DNA of 64,000 nucleotides from assembly GCF_029714325.1 (NCBI RefSeq), contig NZ_CP121666.1, positions 6,169,001 to 6,233,000 on the forward strand. The letters are read 5' to 3'. The stretch is from Bradyrhizobium sp. CB1717. GTDB lineage: Bacteria; Pseudomonadota; Alphaproteobacteria; Rhizobiales; Xanthobacteraceae. Positions 9,001 through 15,563 of this stretch are shown piece by piece. The position numbers and the translations under genes are program-made. Within the stretch, counting starts at the first letter, position 1; every line of letters begins with the position of its first letter. The notes below the pieces were generated by a model, which saw only the letters and a program-made list of their open reading frames with translations, ran no database searches and was not told where the DNA came from.

Positions 9001-11234
9001 CTCCAGGACTCCGATTTGCCCCAGTTGCCGTGTGTACGCGTGAACCCGCCGGCGAACCCGACATAGATCCTGTCCGGCGTTGCCGAGGCGATATCATAAA
9101 TTCTGCCATCGGCGCCGAGCAGCTTGGTCGAGCTGACCATTCCGTCCTGATAGCGGAACGACCCGCCGGAGACATCGAGCAACGAGCCCTGTCGGGTGAT
9201 GATCGAACCGGCCGATTTGAGCGTGATGTTGCCGCCAATGGTCGACAGTTCGGCGAGATTTGTCTTGCTGTTGCCGATCCAGGCCGAGACGTCGCCCAGC
9301 GGCGTCCCGATCCATTTGCCCGCGGCGCCTCCCCAGCTCACGCCGGCCATCGGACCATCGGTGAAAACGCCGCTGGCGCTGCGATCGACCGTGATCTTCT
9401 GCCCCCGCAGCCAGGAATTCCGCAGCAGCGGAGAATCGCGCAGCTCGTTGATGCGCAATTCGGCCTGCACGAATCTCCGCGACATGGGGACCAGGACATC
9501 CTGCACGCCGGCAGCGCTGACATAGGCGTCCTCGCCGATATAGATCCGGCTGCCGTCACGGATCGGCTGCTCGTTGTTGATGGGCTCCTCGGTGGGCGCG
9601 GGCGAGGTGCTGGCCACGATGCTGATCGTGCCGGCGGGGACGAGGATGTTGGCCTGCGCCCCGATATCGATCAGGTTGCCGCGCAATTCGACGCGCCCCG
9701 GCTTGTAGCGTGTGGCCTTCGCCGTCTCCTCGATCTCGCTCGTGTCGGTGGCATCAGGCAGGACGGCGGTGACGCTGCCCGGTAACAGATGCAGGTCGCC
9801 CGTCTTCCAATACACGAGCTGGGCATCCAGGCTGCCGCTCGATGCCATCATGCCATTGCTGTAGGCATCCAGCCGAATCGATCCTTCGCGGTTGTTGAGC
9901 GCGGTTGCCGCCAGCATCACGCCGCCCTGGAAGATCTCGCGACCCATCGCGGTGATGTTGCCGCGATCGGACTGAACCACGCCGGTGTTCACGACCTTGT
10001 AGCCGACCGAAGCCGCGCGCGCGTACATCTCGGGAAGCAGGATGTCGCGAACGCTCTCGCCCCACGGCTTCTCCGTGTAGAGCTCCCAGCCGGCGATCGC
10101 CCCCATCAGATGATTGTAGTTGAACAGCCAGGGCATCGGGGCGGTCACCGCGACGTCCACACCGCGCGTGTCGCCCGGATTGGTCCTGAGATAGACCTGT
10201 TCGCCGGCGGCCATGATGATCTGGCCGTCGGGGACGCTGATCTGGCCGGCGTTCGCAACGATCGGCGCGAATAGCATCGCCTTGCCGCCGGTCTTCGCGC
10301 TGATCTGAGCTCCGGTCTGGATGGTGACGTCGCCCGGCACGCCATCCGGAGTGAACCGCGTGGGCTGGCTTGGATCGGTGGCCGGCTTTTGCGAATTGGC
10401 CAGCCGTGGATTGTATTCGCCGAACGTCGGCAAGTGAATGTCGTTGGTGAGCGCAATCGAAGTATTGATCCCGGCCAGGAACTGCGCGTTCGACAAAGCG
10501 AGGGACGAGGCCACGAGCGTGCCGACATCGACCTGGCTGGAGCCGCCGAAGATGATGCCGTTCCTGTTGATGATGTAGACCTGTCCCTCGCTCCTGATGG
10601 TGCCGAGGATCTGGCTGGGGACGAGGCTCGGGTCGAGCACTCGGTTGAGCGCGATCCAGTTGGCGGCGCCGCCACCTCCGGCGGACTGGTTGAAATACAA
10701 GTCGGTCTCGCGTCCGACGTTGAACTTGTTCCAGGTCAGGATCGCCTTCTGCTGGTTCTGCACGACCTCGACCTGGACCCGGCCATTCGAGCCGGTCGAT
10801 TGGGTCGGCTGCGCGGCGCCGGTCCAGGCCGGCTGCCCGTCGATCACCGCGGTGGGATTGCTGGTCGGATTGAGGCCTCCGGGGGCAAGTCCGTTCGGCA
10901 CATTCGGAAGCAGACGGCCGGGATGATTCTTGTCCAGGCCGAGATTGTTCGGGCCGATCAGCGCGCCGGCTCTCGCTGCCGCCTGTACGTCGCGCATCGC
11001 TCGAAGCGAAGCATTAATGCGGCTCATCGCCTGTGCCGATGCGATCGCCCCTGCCTGCCCCGCAGCGTTGGTCGTCACGGCGACATTTGCCACCGGGCTC
11101 GCGCTGCCGCTGCCCAGGTTGCGCGCATCGGCCGCAGCCGCCCCCACCAGCAACGCGGCCACACTGGCGCCGCTGAGGAACATCGCGTGTCTGACGGACC
11201 GGAACGGGCGAAAACGGACGGTGCGGTGGGACAA
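1..11234 (-). CDS. Filamentous haemagglutinin-like TpsA exoprotein (partial, 3' end outside window)
   Basis: A giant surface exoprotein of the two-partner secretion type, expected to cross the outer membrane through a TpsB pore. About 3,744 codons are in the window, with no stop where I read the frame. I chose a TTG start at 11234 because AAGGA lies eight bases upstream. The N-terminus is an extended signal peptide: an Arg-rich stretch, then the hydrophobic run AALLVGAAA ending ADA. Residues about 150-260 are the TPS/haemagglutination domain, with motifs AILTWNKFNVG, SEGQVYIINRNG and IIFGGSSQVDVGTLVASS. A long Gly/Ser/Ala/Thr-rich beta-helix region follows. Near the left edge the protein reads DVNLIAPKGTVNAGDAGIR, typical of the C-terminal DUF3739 region, so the end is probably close. 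The gene follows a FecR-like regulator on the same strand. No TpsB gene is in the window. Large open frames on the opposite strand are by-products of GC-rich codon use. Confidence 0.9.
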   Translation of the reverse strand, partial: MSHRTVRFRPFRSVRHAMFLSGASVAALLVGAAAADARNLGSGSASPVANVAVTTNAAGQAGAIASAQAMSRINASLRAMRDVQAAARAGALIGPNNLGLDKNHPGRLLPNVPNGLAPGGLNPTSNPTAVIDGQPAWTGAAQPTQSTGSNGRVQVEVVQNQQKAILTWNKFNVGRETDLYFNQSAGGGGAANWIALNRVLDPSLVPSQILGTIRSEGQVYIINRNGIIFGGSSQVDVGTLVASSLALSNAQFLAGINTSIALTNDIHLPTFGEYNPRLANSQKPATDPSQPTRFTPDGVPGDVTIQTGAQISAKTGGKAMLFAPIVANAGQISVPDGQIIMAAGEQVYLRTNPGDTRGVDVAVTAPMPWLFNYNHLMGAIAGWELYTEKPWGESVRDILLPEMYARAASVGYKVVNTGVVQSDRGNITAMGREIFQGGVMLAATALNNREGSIRLDAYSNGMMASSGSLDAQLVYWKTGDLHLLPGSVTAVLPDATDTSEIEETAKATRYKPGRVELRGNLIDIGAQANILVPAGTISIVASTSPAPTEEPINNEQPIRDGSRIYIGEDAYVSAAGVQDVLVPMSRRFVQAELRINELRDSPLLRNSWLRGQKITVDRSASGVFTDGPMAGVSWGGAAGKWIGTPLGDVSAWIGNSKTNLAELSTIGGNITLKSAGSIITRQGSLLDVSGGSFRYQDGMVSSTKLLGADGRIYDIASATPDRIYVGFAGGFTRTHGNWGKSESWSTPWSASHFERGFTEGRDAGAIQFYAMEGVVLEGGYWGGVIVGERQAASGNIAKAGSLTFGGDGDEDRLWLLGKLVISKDPTQLPTNFTATSSLPSTWYSGAPGNQDSFRLRTTYLDSDVLADAGLGKIELYVSNNVTIEKGTTLELTPGSTFSIKANSTVAYSQDFKIDGVIHAPGGSVNLLGAENVSFGAGAAIDVSGQWVNQVKGGAGSALPPVVNGGSIALDQAHYQPGVVLDVSGGGWYRLRNGKPQVKFGDAGKITLNTIDVTELANADMRAYAAGSGGSLSMNLTTASLQIGGAAPTSPNTVRLSETLFSERGFRSLLISTGGDITIPDGVKVTQLPYNVDLKGVDVSGFATGTPISAMGPLAVLSPSQRLALKPTSLSLTGRSLTVGAGATVGTDTGGTIALSLLGPSTGTLRIAGTVEALAGTISFAASAGSVVVANTGAIIARGTAVGETDGAGHRIGVVRNGGSVAFESAAVAFESGSLVDVAGASGEFDIEAGDRQFAPVTLASNGGSISVKAQQGLAQGTWRGQSGGSGARGGKVTLATATSTVILSETAAAQSGLVVRSSSLQGAGFADLVLPSTTRLDGVDLAFGGSISITGSLINGNGASSRFWAPYISLFSLAPSNPVRSGTLTLAGSVIDVVQANIRGFERTVLEANDIRLTHSNVSQPAFLDVDGTLIVKAGQIYPTLQINATIRASDKLIVQQNGTPGLALSVGGTLTLEAPTIEQNGTLRAPFGQITLKASQRLTLGAGSVTSVTGDGLVLPYGALSNNENWTVTTGPQPTTIASLPEKRVTLEAPTVELAPGSVVNIKGGGDLMAWEHVPGPGGSHDMLSLPGLFAVMPAFGGATAPSSASIRSGDRIWLDAGSGLPAGWYTLLPASYAMLPGAYAIQAVAGSTGQATTSTVLADGTAIVSGYRANALDGSRDQQSSAWRVMSGSVLRQYSEYNEAFANTFFASDAFKLTQYRLTGQQIVTPRLPVDGGSVVFKATQDLILKGELHSQAAAGGRGGLVDIAANKIAILGADQSAGTLRADGYLVIDAAALSGFGAGSLLIGGFRSGDVGGLRVDVQAHDIVVRNSANSALTGPEIILAASDTIDVSAGSVIVARGEAPTGAGDLVMAPQASDRDWGALIRLSNGDAVRVRRKNVDTTVGGQVKIGAGAVLDGGKSLLIDATGNALVTQARLAGAALSLASGRIGFGGGSGLVLDAAALAALNNTQHLTLRSYSTIDFYNAVDLSGLQAVTLDTAGLVGRGNSEIAVNGNRVVLENTASTFSEPVGAGHGSLKLTATELALGAGAKALRGFDTIVLTGTTRIAGEGKGSLDVAGAALTLSAPVLTGRGGSQQSITTTGVLTVAAYETVSPARDQESLGSRWTLTGRAVDFAGRIDALGGTVKLNATNGNVNLTAGSRIDVGGFEKKFFDVSEYADAGTISLGAHGGAVLFGAGATLDLGSARDADGRPIGGGAGTLAIEQDGSQVTLNGTINAKAAAGKRGGSFSLDITALSDFGGLNQRLNGAGFTKSRSFRIRSGGVTLDGATTVEEFSLAADHGAVTVAGTIDARATYGGSISIYGGQGLTMTNAALLRAGATDTVDGLGSGRITLGISNGVLRVLGGVIDVAGGEGGKVTLRAPVIEQPGADKVNVSFAGTINGAREIVLEGYKRFDLATLASDPRFVGVTVNSSGQAELDLTKAAAGKLNVLADYGAGTLVEFVRDFDVSAGYADLGGLTSQSNFHARAGMELNFSGDIVLKSNWNLGAGVVNQASALAAGVMAIEPVLGKAYVVAGKESALLRDHTTMVYRTGGSILGEPGVLTMRAGGNIDLKGSITDGFFQFANPLDSNYVAVKGTTSTNLGMVFNVGRTSTTANLTPYDSTSTTNPSAYAGITFATLGTRKTETSTTPPTLIGVPYSAEANSPGASAPNTLANSVLFPTITEPDGSRVAVPSWSLGLVAGATPMGESADPTRLASGATGKITLSEQSAYTYVSGSSSVTATALVDSVASYGSGSSPGSTTMNPADWPASLESTSGTRLNNDSSAQISFGLPTDPAYGYVLDLWNNYAAAKGLNPNPAQPQADFRWTNTAASGGNRLSVITRYSTFKDFYLTKIVPNLATIASLYATIKPGATTSTVNPVTMVRTGTGDVSIAARGDLQLKGGASIYTAGRRDLAVFNDFTTAPASATYGVGGGHLDIAVGGNIDVALPADRTQMQHYTEWLNRQGATDSSYVFGPWSHSAYGQMAAQQSSWWVDYANFLRGVGALGGGNVEVHAGGDLNNLTVALPTNGRVRGGRSTTESKLLELRNGGAMTVEAGGAVRAGYYYIGRGAGTITAGEFAVGREVKALVATQIVTYPIAPILSVGDATLDVRTAGDLRLQTVLDPLLVGKGMSHELTFMSSQSERTALNLTSTGGDVILVGQATYLSKDITTSALQYFANVNSLAANIYPSKTRVTALNGSVLNNTLYTMPSSHPELRILAANDVFAGEIVMSRAALEMIPSPFEPVGGTVSSPVNLGGSSPDTLSGLHYVLINQFTTPASNIAGHALHLYNLRNPAHLPNEGDYEPSRVYALNGSIVGSLTTQSGSIFTAGVMANEQTWFRAGTDIRNINYSLRNIHPTDVSLLEAGNDIMGGPVMGSIYVQGPGAVQVSAGRDVYAPELSIFGTGNREYDANNRPKDFTEIIGLPGRSAAITVMAGLKGKQPSYDAFLATYLDPANVGKMPDYLKITLADGTVVPLYTEEFELRSSGPHQTRAGIISFMADVTGELLSPLDAWSKFQALPMLVRERFVRQVYMQELRAAGNDQNTPDGNGKPRNGGYNRGYAAIETLFPGTDWAGDVRTGNAKFRTMSGGGIEVLTPGGGLQVAALGKPAPVEYGLVTLGPGDINLFARDSVTVNRSRILTFAGGNEIIWSTQGDIDAGRGAKTARVPSAPEIQTDIDAVTRVIEKADISGSGIGTIIGFTGVMEGDVNLIAPKGTVNAGDAGIRVSGNFTCACFNIVN

Positions 11235-11283
11235 GACGGCATTCCTTCTGGCAGCACGGCTAAACCCAGTGAAGGGTCGTGCC

Positions 11284-11305
11284 TCGTCATCCCCTGCGAT
11301 GACGA
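11284..11305. repeat. Small perfect hairpin upstream of the haemagglutinin gene
   Basis: TCGTCATC and GATGACGA form an 8-bp perfect stem around a 6-base loop. It lies in the roughly 140-bp gap between the FecR-like gene and the haemagglutinin start. There is no T-tract, so it is not a classical terminator. It could tune read-through or mRNA stability in the leader, or be a piece of an interspersed repeat. Confidence 0.4.
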
Positions 11306-11376
11306 TCTAGCTCTAAGACGGAAGCCTGTAGGCGAACGCGCACGGTTTCTGTGTGAAAGTTTCTTGTCAGCGGACG

Positions 11377-12399
11377 TCAGCCCAACAGAACCAGGCCGCC
11401 CGGGAGCTTGCGGGCCTTGACATCGAAGGCCTGCTCGAGACGCACGAGGATTTCATCCATCTGGTCGATGCGGAAGCGGCCACTGACCGGCCTTTGCGCG
11501 AGGCTCGGATTGACAAGAAGAATCCGGCCGGCGCGATAACGATTGACCTCTTCCACCACATCCGCGAGCGGGGTTGCCCGGAATAGCACAATTCCCCGCT
11601 GCCAGGCGGATTCCGCCTCTGCGTCGATCGCGGCAACCCGACCGAGCCCGCCGGCATCGTAACGCACGCTCTGCGCCGGGCCGATGACGGCAGAATTGTC
11701 GTTGCGCTCGATGCGCACCTCGCCATCGAAGCAGGCGACGCTCACTACCGGACCCGCCGGACCGTTCATGCAACGCACATCGAAACGTGCATGGCGGCCG
11801 ATCGAGCGCCCGTCTGCGGCCAATACGACGAGCGGACGAACGCTCTCGACCGTTTCGAACAGCGCCTGCCCCGCAAGGAGCTCCAGACGATCGCCCTCCC
11901 CGTCGGCGGGGTGGACCGCAATGCTGGTCTGCGTATTCAACCGCACCGCGACGTTCTCCGCCGGCCTGATCTGCCGCTGTTCGCCAATGGCTGTCCTGTA
12001 GTCGGCATTCAGTTCGCGGAGGGACGGCCACAGGCCCAGTGGCGGATTGACGACGGCGACACAGGCCGCCGCGGCGGCAGCCAACCCGCCACCCAGAACG
12101 AGGCGGCGGTCGAGTACCGGGCGTGACGTCTGCCGGACCGGCAACGCCTCGAACTGGCTGCGCGGAATGCTCGCGCCGGCGCGGCGGATATCGCGCCATA
12201 CTCCGCTCGCCGCGGCGAAGGCCGCCGCATGCTCCGGGCTCGCCGCACACCATCGCCGCAACGTCTCGGCATCGGCAGACGTCGCATGTCCGGAATCGAT
12301 GCGCTGGACCCACGCGATCGCCTCGCGCTGCAACAGGTCGAGCTTATGCACCTGTCCTTGAGTCATGGAGTCATTCAGCCTGGTCATGGTCGTGATCAC
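11377..12399 (-). CDS. FecR-like transmembrane anti-sigma regulator
   Basis: A 340-residue inner-membrane regulator of the FecR family, expected to control the adjacent ECF sigma factor in response to a periplasmic signal. Residues 25-75 match the cytoplasmic DUF4880 segment (REAIAWVQRIDSG, SPEHAAAFAAASGVWRDI). A hydrophobic segment LGGGLAAAAAACVAVV near residue 105 is the single membrane pass. The FecR domain follows, including DYRTAIGEQRQI and VRLNTQTSIAV. The C-terminal part (PLADVVEEVNRYRAGRI, LVNPSLAQRPVSG, FRIDQMDEILVRLEQAF) is the STN-like end common in this family. The start overlaps the sigma-factor end by about 29 bases, so the genes are translationally coupled. The haemagglutinin gene lies just downstream on the same strand. 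Confidence 0.88.
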   Translation of the reverse strand: MITTMTRLNDSMTQGQVHKLDLLQREAIAWVQRIDSGHATSADAETLRRWCAASPEHAAAFAAASGVWRDIRRAGASIPRSQFEALPVRQTSRPVLDRRLVLGGGLAAAAAACVAVVNPPLGLWPSLRELNADYRTAIGEQRQIRPAENVAVRLNTQTSIAVHPADGEGDRLELLAGQALFETVESVRPLVVLAADGRSIGRHARFDVRCMNGPAGPVVSVACFDGEVRIERNDNSAVIGPAQSVRYDAGGLGRVAAIDAEAESAWQRGIVLFRATPLADVVEEVNRYRAGRILLVNPSLAQRPVSGRFRIDQMDEILVRLEQAFDVKARKLPGGLVLLG

Positions 12400-12970
12400 C
12401 GCGCGGCGACGGGTCTCGATTCAATGACGAATTTCCCTGGTCCGGCGTGCATTCCGTCTCTTTCATTTGCCTTTGCCGCGCCAGACAATATTCATGGGCG
12501 AGCTGCAGCTCCTTCGAGACGAGGCGCAAGGATACGCCAAGCCGGTCCGCAATCTCCTGCCGCGCCATGTTGTCGACCCTTGCCGCGAGCAGGATGGTGC
12601 GCCGGCGAGGCGGCAGCTCGGCCAGGATGATGGCCATCGCGTCCAGATCCGACCGCGCCTCCGCGACTTCGGCGGGACCAGGCGTCTCATCGGCGACCTC
12701 GAGCAGATGCTCGATATCGACCTTCGTCAAATGGCGCTTTTCCGCGCGACGATGGTCATGTGCCACGTTGAACAGCATGCGCAGCAGGTAGCTGACCGGA
12801 TTGTGCAAGGTTCCAATCGTCGTGTCCGTGCGGGCCAGGCGCAGCCAGGTGTCGTGCAGGACATCGCCGGCCATTTCGGACGAGCCCAGGCGCCGCGTCA
12901 AACCCCGCTTGAGATCGTCATATCGGTCGAGCAGCAGGCGGCGCAGCATCGCCACGGAGGCTTCGGTCAC
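12371..12970 (-). CDS. ECF RNA polymerase sigma factor, FecI-like
   Basis: About 199 residues, the normal size for an ECF sigma factor. Region 2 is seen in LLLDRYDDLKRGLTRRLG and AGDVLHDTWLRLA. Region 4 is seen in ELPPRRRTILLAARVDNM and ADRLGVSLRLVSKELQLA, a helix-turn-helix for the -35 element. I chose the GTG at 12970, which overlaps the TGA of the upstream STN gene as GTGA; the longer reading frame to 13246 lies inside that gene. It probably directs transcription of its own operon and of the haemagglutinin gene, and is probably restrained by the FecR-like protein. The targets are inferred from gene order. Confidence 0.88.
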   Translation of the reverse strand: MTEASVAMLRRLLLDRYDDLKRGLTRRLGSSEMAGDVLHDTWLRLARTDTTIGTLHNPVSYLLRMLFNVAHDHRRAEKRHLTKVDIEHLLEVADETPGPAEVAEARSDLDAMAIILAELPPRRRTILLAARVDNMARQEIADRLGVSLRLVSKELQLAHEYCLARQRQMKETECTPDQGNSSLNRDPSPRGDHDHDQAE

Positions 12971-13677
12971 CGCACGCCTCCGGCCGCCTGCGGTAGGGCG
13001 GCCGCGCCGCAACTCATTGTGACGCCCGAAGCCTGCGGCAGGACCACGATCAAGACCGGCTGCGCAAAGCCTGGGGGCACCGGGGCACCCACGCTGAAAT
13101 GCCGAAGCGCGGTGTCGATGCCGCGGTCCAGCTCGACCGTGCCGGCCGATCCAAGTCGTTCGAACCTGGAGACGGTCCCCGATGGCGCGATCCAGACCAG
13201 GGCCGCGATGCGATAGCTTCCCGGCCGCGCCCCGCTGGTCCGGCACAGTGCATCACGCAACCTCGCCTGAACGACACCATAATATTGGTGCGCGAGAGCG
13301 GCGGCACTGCCTTCCGGCGGTCCGGCGGCTTCGGGAGCCGGGACCAGAACGAACGAATTGTCCTTCAGGAAGCGGGCGGCAAGACCGGTTCCCGCAAGCA
13401 GCAGCTGTAGCGCCGTCTCCGGCTCAAAGCTGCCTTTGACGGCTTCTGAGATGCGGCCTTGCGCAAGCGCCGGATTGTAGAGGACCTCGCGACCAGTCGC
13501 ATCGCCGTATCGATCGAGTGCGGAGACAAGCGGCTGGGCCGGAATGTCGAACGACAACGGCGCGGTCATTTCCGAGTTCGCGCGCGGCGACCCGATTATT
13601 GCGCCTTTTGGCTCCGCTTCGGCTGCAAGGGCGGCAAACATCAAACACACAGCCAGATACGGCACGCGACGTGACAC
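12967..13677 (-). CDS. Secreted STN-domain protein (signalling component of the haemagglutinin cassette)
   Basis: A 236-residue protein with a signal peptide (YLAVCLMFAALAAEAE). An STN (secretin and TonB short N-terminal) domain spans about residues 40-110, with PLSFDIPAQPLVSALDRYG and LLLAGTGLAARFLKDNSFVL. STN domains are normally the periplasmic signalling module of TonB-dependent transducers, but no TonB receptor barrel follows here. The C-terminal half (YYGVVQARLRDAL, IAALVWIAPSGTVSRFE, LDRGIDTALRHFSVGAPVP) resembles a TonB C-terminal-like fold. It is first in the STN/sigma/FecR/haemagglutinin series and is joined to the sigma gene by a GTGA overlap. I infer that it passes a periplasmic signal to FecR, perhaps reporting on exoprotein secretion. 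That role is not shown by sequence alone. Confidence 0.8.
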   Translation of the reverse strand: MSRRVPYLAVCLMFAALAAEAEPKGAIIGSPRANSEMTAPLSFDIPAQPLVSALDRYGDATGREVLYNPALAQGRISEAVKGSFEPETALQLLLAGTGLAARFLKDNSFVLVPAPEAAGPPEGSAAALAHQYYGVVQARLRDALCRTSGARPGSYRIAALVWIAPSGTVSRFERLGSAGTVELDRGIDTALRHFSVGAPVPPGFAQPVLIVVLPQASGVTMSCGAAALPQAAGGVR

Positions 13678-13953
13678 CGATCAATTGCTCCGGCAAGCCA
13701 TCAGCATCGCGAGAGGCGAATGACGACCGTCCCGAACTTGCCTGGATGCCACAAGAAGTCCCCAGCCTACGAAGGTTCCTTGACACGAATATGTCACCGA
13801 TCGCTTTGCAAGCCGGAAGAGCACAAACAGCGCGGCGCTCGCTTTTGAGCACTGGTCATCCTGCATGACTCACCCGCGACGGCGCACGAACTGCAAGATC
13901 TGGGACTTCTAAACCACCCGACTCACGGTTGGAACAATCCTGGAACGACGAAG
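13678..13953. promoter_or_regulatory. Gap holding the presumed promoter of the STN/sigma/FecR operon
   Basis: A gap of 276 bases between the STN start and the decayed acyltransferase. Both flanking genes read leftward. The operon promoter should lie here, but I could not place -35 and -10 elements with confidence. Confidence 0.3.
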
Positions 13954-14418
13954 TCACGGCCCGTAGATCACCAGCTCCGAGTCAGACAGATCGGCAAGCC
14001 GGGGGCAATGCGGACCCTTGAAGTACTTCCGGCCGATCGGCTCCCTGTAGATGCCGACGAGGCCGGTCACAGGGCCATTGGCATCGAGAGCAATCGACAT
14101 CCAGCCGCGTCGAACCAGGAAGCGTCCCATGGCGCCGGCGCAAACGACATAGTCGGCCAGATCGGCGCAATAGATCAATTGCATCACCGGCTGCCTGATG
14201 CGACCGACCCGCATCGGCACCGACGGGCGCCTGGTCATGCTCGAGCATATAGCCAAAGCGCGGGAAGCGTCGGGCGTCTCGCGCACTGACAAGCGCCTCA
14301 GTCCATCGATCCAGTAATCCCGCGATCGTATTGGAAAGCACTTTGTCAGAAGATCGGCGACGGCGTCGAGATCGGCTACTCCTATCTCACGGCATCGGAC
14401 CATCGTCTGAGCTCTCAC
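13954..14418 (-). pseudogene. Decayed GNAT-type acyltransferase
   Basis: The open frame begins like a GNAT-type acyl-CoA acyltransferase (REIGVADLDAVADLLTKCFP, RSRDYWIDGLRRL). The expected continuation RFPRFGYMLEHDQAPVG is found only in another frame. The first frame then resumes with QLIYCADLADYVVCAGAMGR, FLVRRGWMSIALDANGPV and GRKYFKGPHCPRLADLSDSE, a typical end of the family. So there are at least two frame changes, and most of the middle of the protein is missing. The start overlaps the stop of the MetA-like gene, so it was once the last gene of that operon. As a single 154-residue frame it would not make a normal enzyme. Confidence 0.65.
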
Positions 14419-15563
14419 TCCTTGTATCCGAGCCGCCTTGTGGTCGCCGGGTTTGGCGAGCGCGCCAGACGAGCGGATGGAGCGGCAACCAACTTGCGTC
14501 CGCGGCGATGCGGCGGAATTGGGGCCGCAGCGAGAGCTGCTTCTCGCACCGAGTGTAAACGTCGGGCTCGCTGCAACACAATGTAGCGTAACCAGTTGCG
14601 GTATATCCGCTGGGCCGGAAGGCGCCAGGCGTTGCTAAGGTCCTTCGCCAGCTGATCGGCCGGAAAATCGGCAAATAGTTCCGGGTTTCTGTCGGAAAGG
14701 GCCTGCTGCCGGAAGGCGATCAGCATCTTTTCCGCGCCCTCATTCAGATAGCCCCTCGGTATCGTCGGACAGACTTCGTTATCCCCCCGGAGGAAACGCC
14801 CCATGTCTCTTCGATATTCACCCAGCAGGCTCTGGGTCTCATATTCCGGGTGGCCCTGGAAATGGACAAAAAGACTGTTCCTCTGCTGCTTGACGAAGCA
14901 GTCGGCTCCAGCGTCCGCCGACCAGCTGAGAACCGAGTATCCGCAGTCCGTGAGATCCTCCTCCTGCACCTCGTTCCACCGGGCGTGCGGTATTCGGAAG
15001 GTTCTCGGTACATCCTGCATCAAGGGATGACGTCTCGTCTTTGTTTGAGCGAAGACACCGAAGCATTTGGCAGGCAGCTTGTGGCGCGCAACGCCGTCCA
15101 GGTGCAGAACGGCTCCATGAACAGCCAGGCAGGAAAACACCGACGACACGGTATTCTCCCTCGCCCAATCGGCGATCTCGGCGAAGGTGGTCCAATATGG
15201 TTCGTCTGTCAGGCTGGCGGCCCTGGGTTCGGCGCCTGTCACGATCACTCCATCCAGGCTCCTGTTCAGCAGATCGCCGATGCCACGGTAGTATCGACGC
15301 ACGTAGTCGCGCCCCCATTCGGAACGGGGAGTCGACTCCATCGTATAGAAGTGCAGCCTGACGCAAACTCGTCCCGCGGCCGCATCGAGCAGGTCGAACA
15401 GCTGGCGCTCGGTCGACATCAGGGCGGCATCCGACATGTTATTGATGAGCCCGATGTCGAGACAATCTCCCCGGCTTCCCGAGGGCTCCTTCGCATAGGC
15501 GCCGCTCGGTGCCCTGGAGAAGAGGTGGTGCTCGTGCGAATCTATATCGATTAGGACAGTCAT
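14415..15563 (-). CDS. MetA-family homoserine O-acyltransferase
   Basis: A 382-residue member of the homoserine O-succinyl/acetyltransferase (HTS, MetA) family, which acylates the side-chain hydroxyl of homoserine. The family triad is visible: Cys145 in VFSCLAVHGAVLHLDG, with His238 and Glu240 in VHFQGHPEYE. ARWNEV and the N-terminal GLINNMSDAALMSTERQ are also family features. The C-terminal 40 or so residues are a basic extension. It lies directly after the MetY-like gene, with the ends overlapping by four bases. Together they could make an activated homoserine and replace its gamma substituent. Because they sit with an aminoacyl-carrier-protein system, they may serve a specialised pathway rather than housekeeping methionine synthesis. 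The acyl donor (acetyl- or succinyl-CoA) cannot be read from this. Confidence 0.85.
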   Translation of the reverse strand: MTVLIDIDSHEHHLFSRAPSGAYAKEPSGSRGDCLDIGLINNMSDAALMSTERQLFDLLDAAAGRVCVRLHFYTMESTPRSEWGRDYVRRYYRGIGDLLNRSLDGVIVTGAEPRAASLTDEPYWTTFAEIADWARENTVSSVFSCLAVHGAVLHLDGVARHKLPAKCFGVFAQTKTRRHPLMQDVPRTFRIPHARWNEVQEEDLTDCGYSVLSWSADAGADCFVKQQRNSLFVHFQGHPEYETQSLLGEYRRDMGRFLRGDNEVCPTIPRGYLNEGAEKMLIAFRQQALSDRNPELFADFPADQLAKDLSNAWRLPAQRIYRNWLRYIVLQRARRLHSVREAALAAAPIPPHRRGRKLVAAPSARLARSPNPATTRRLGYKE

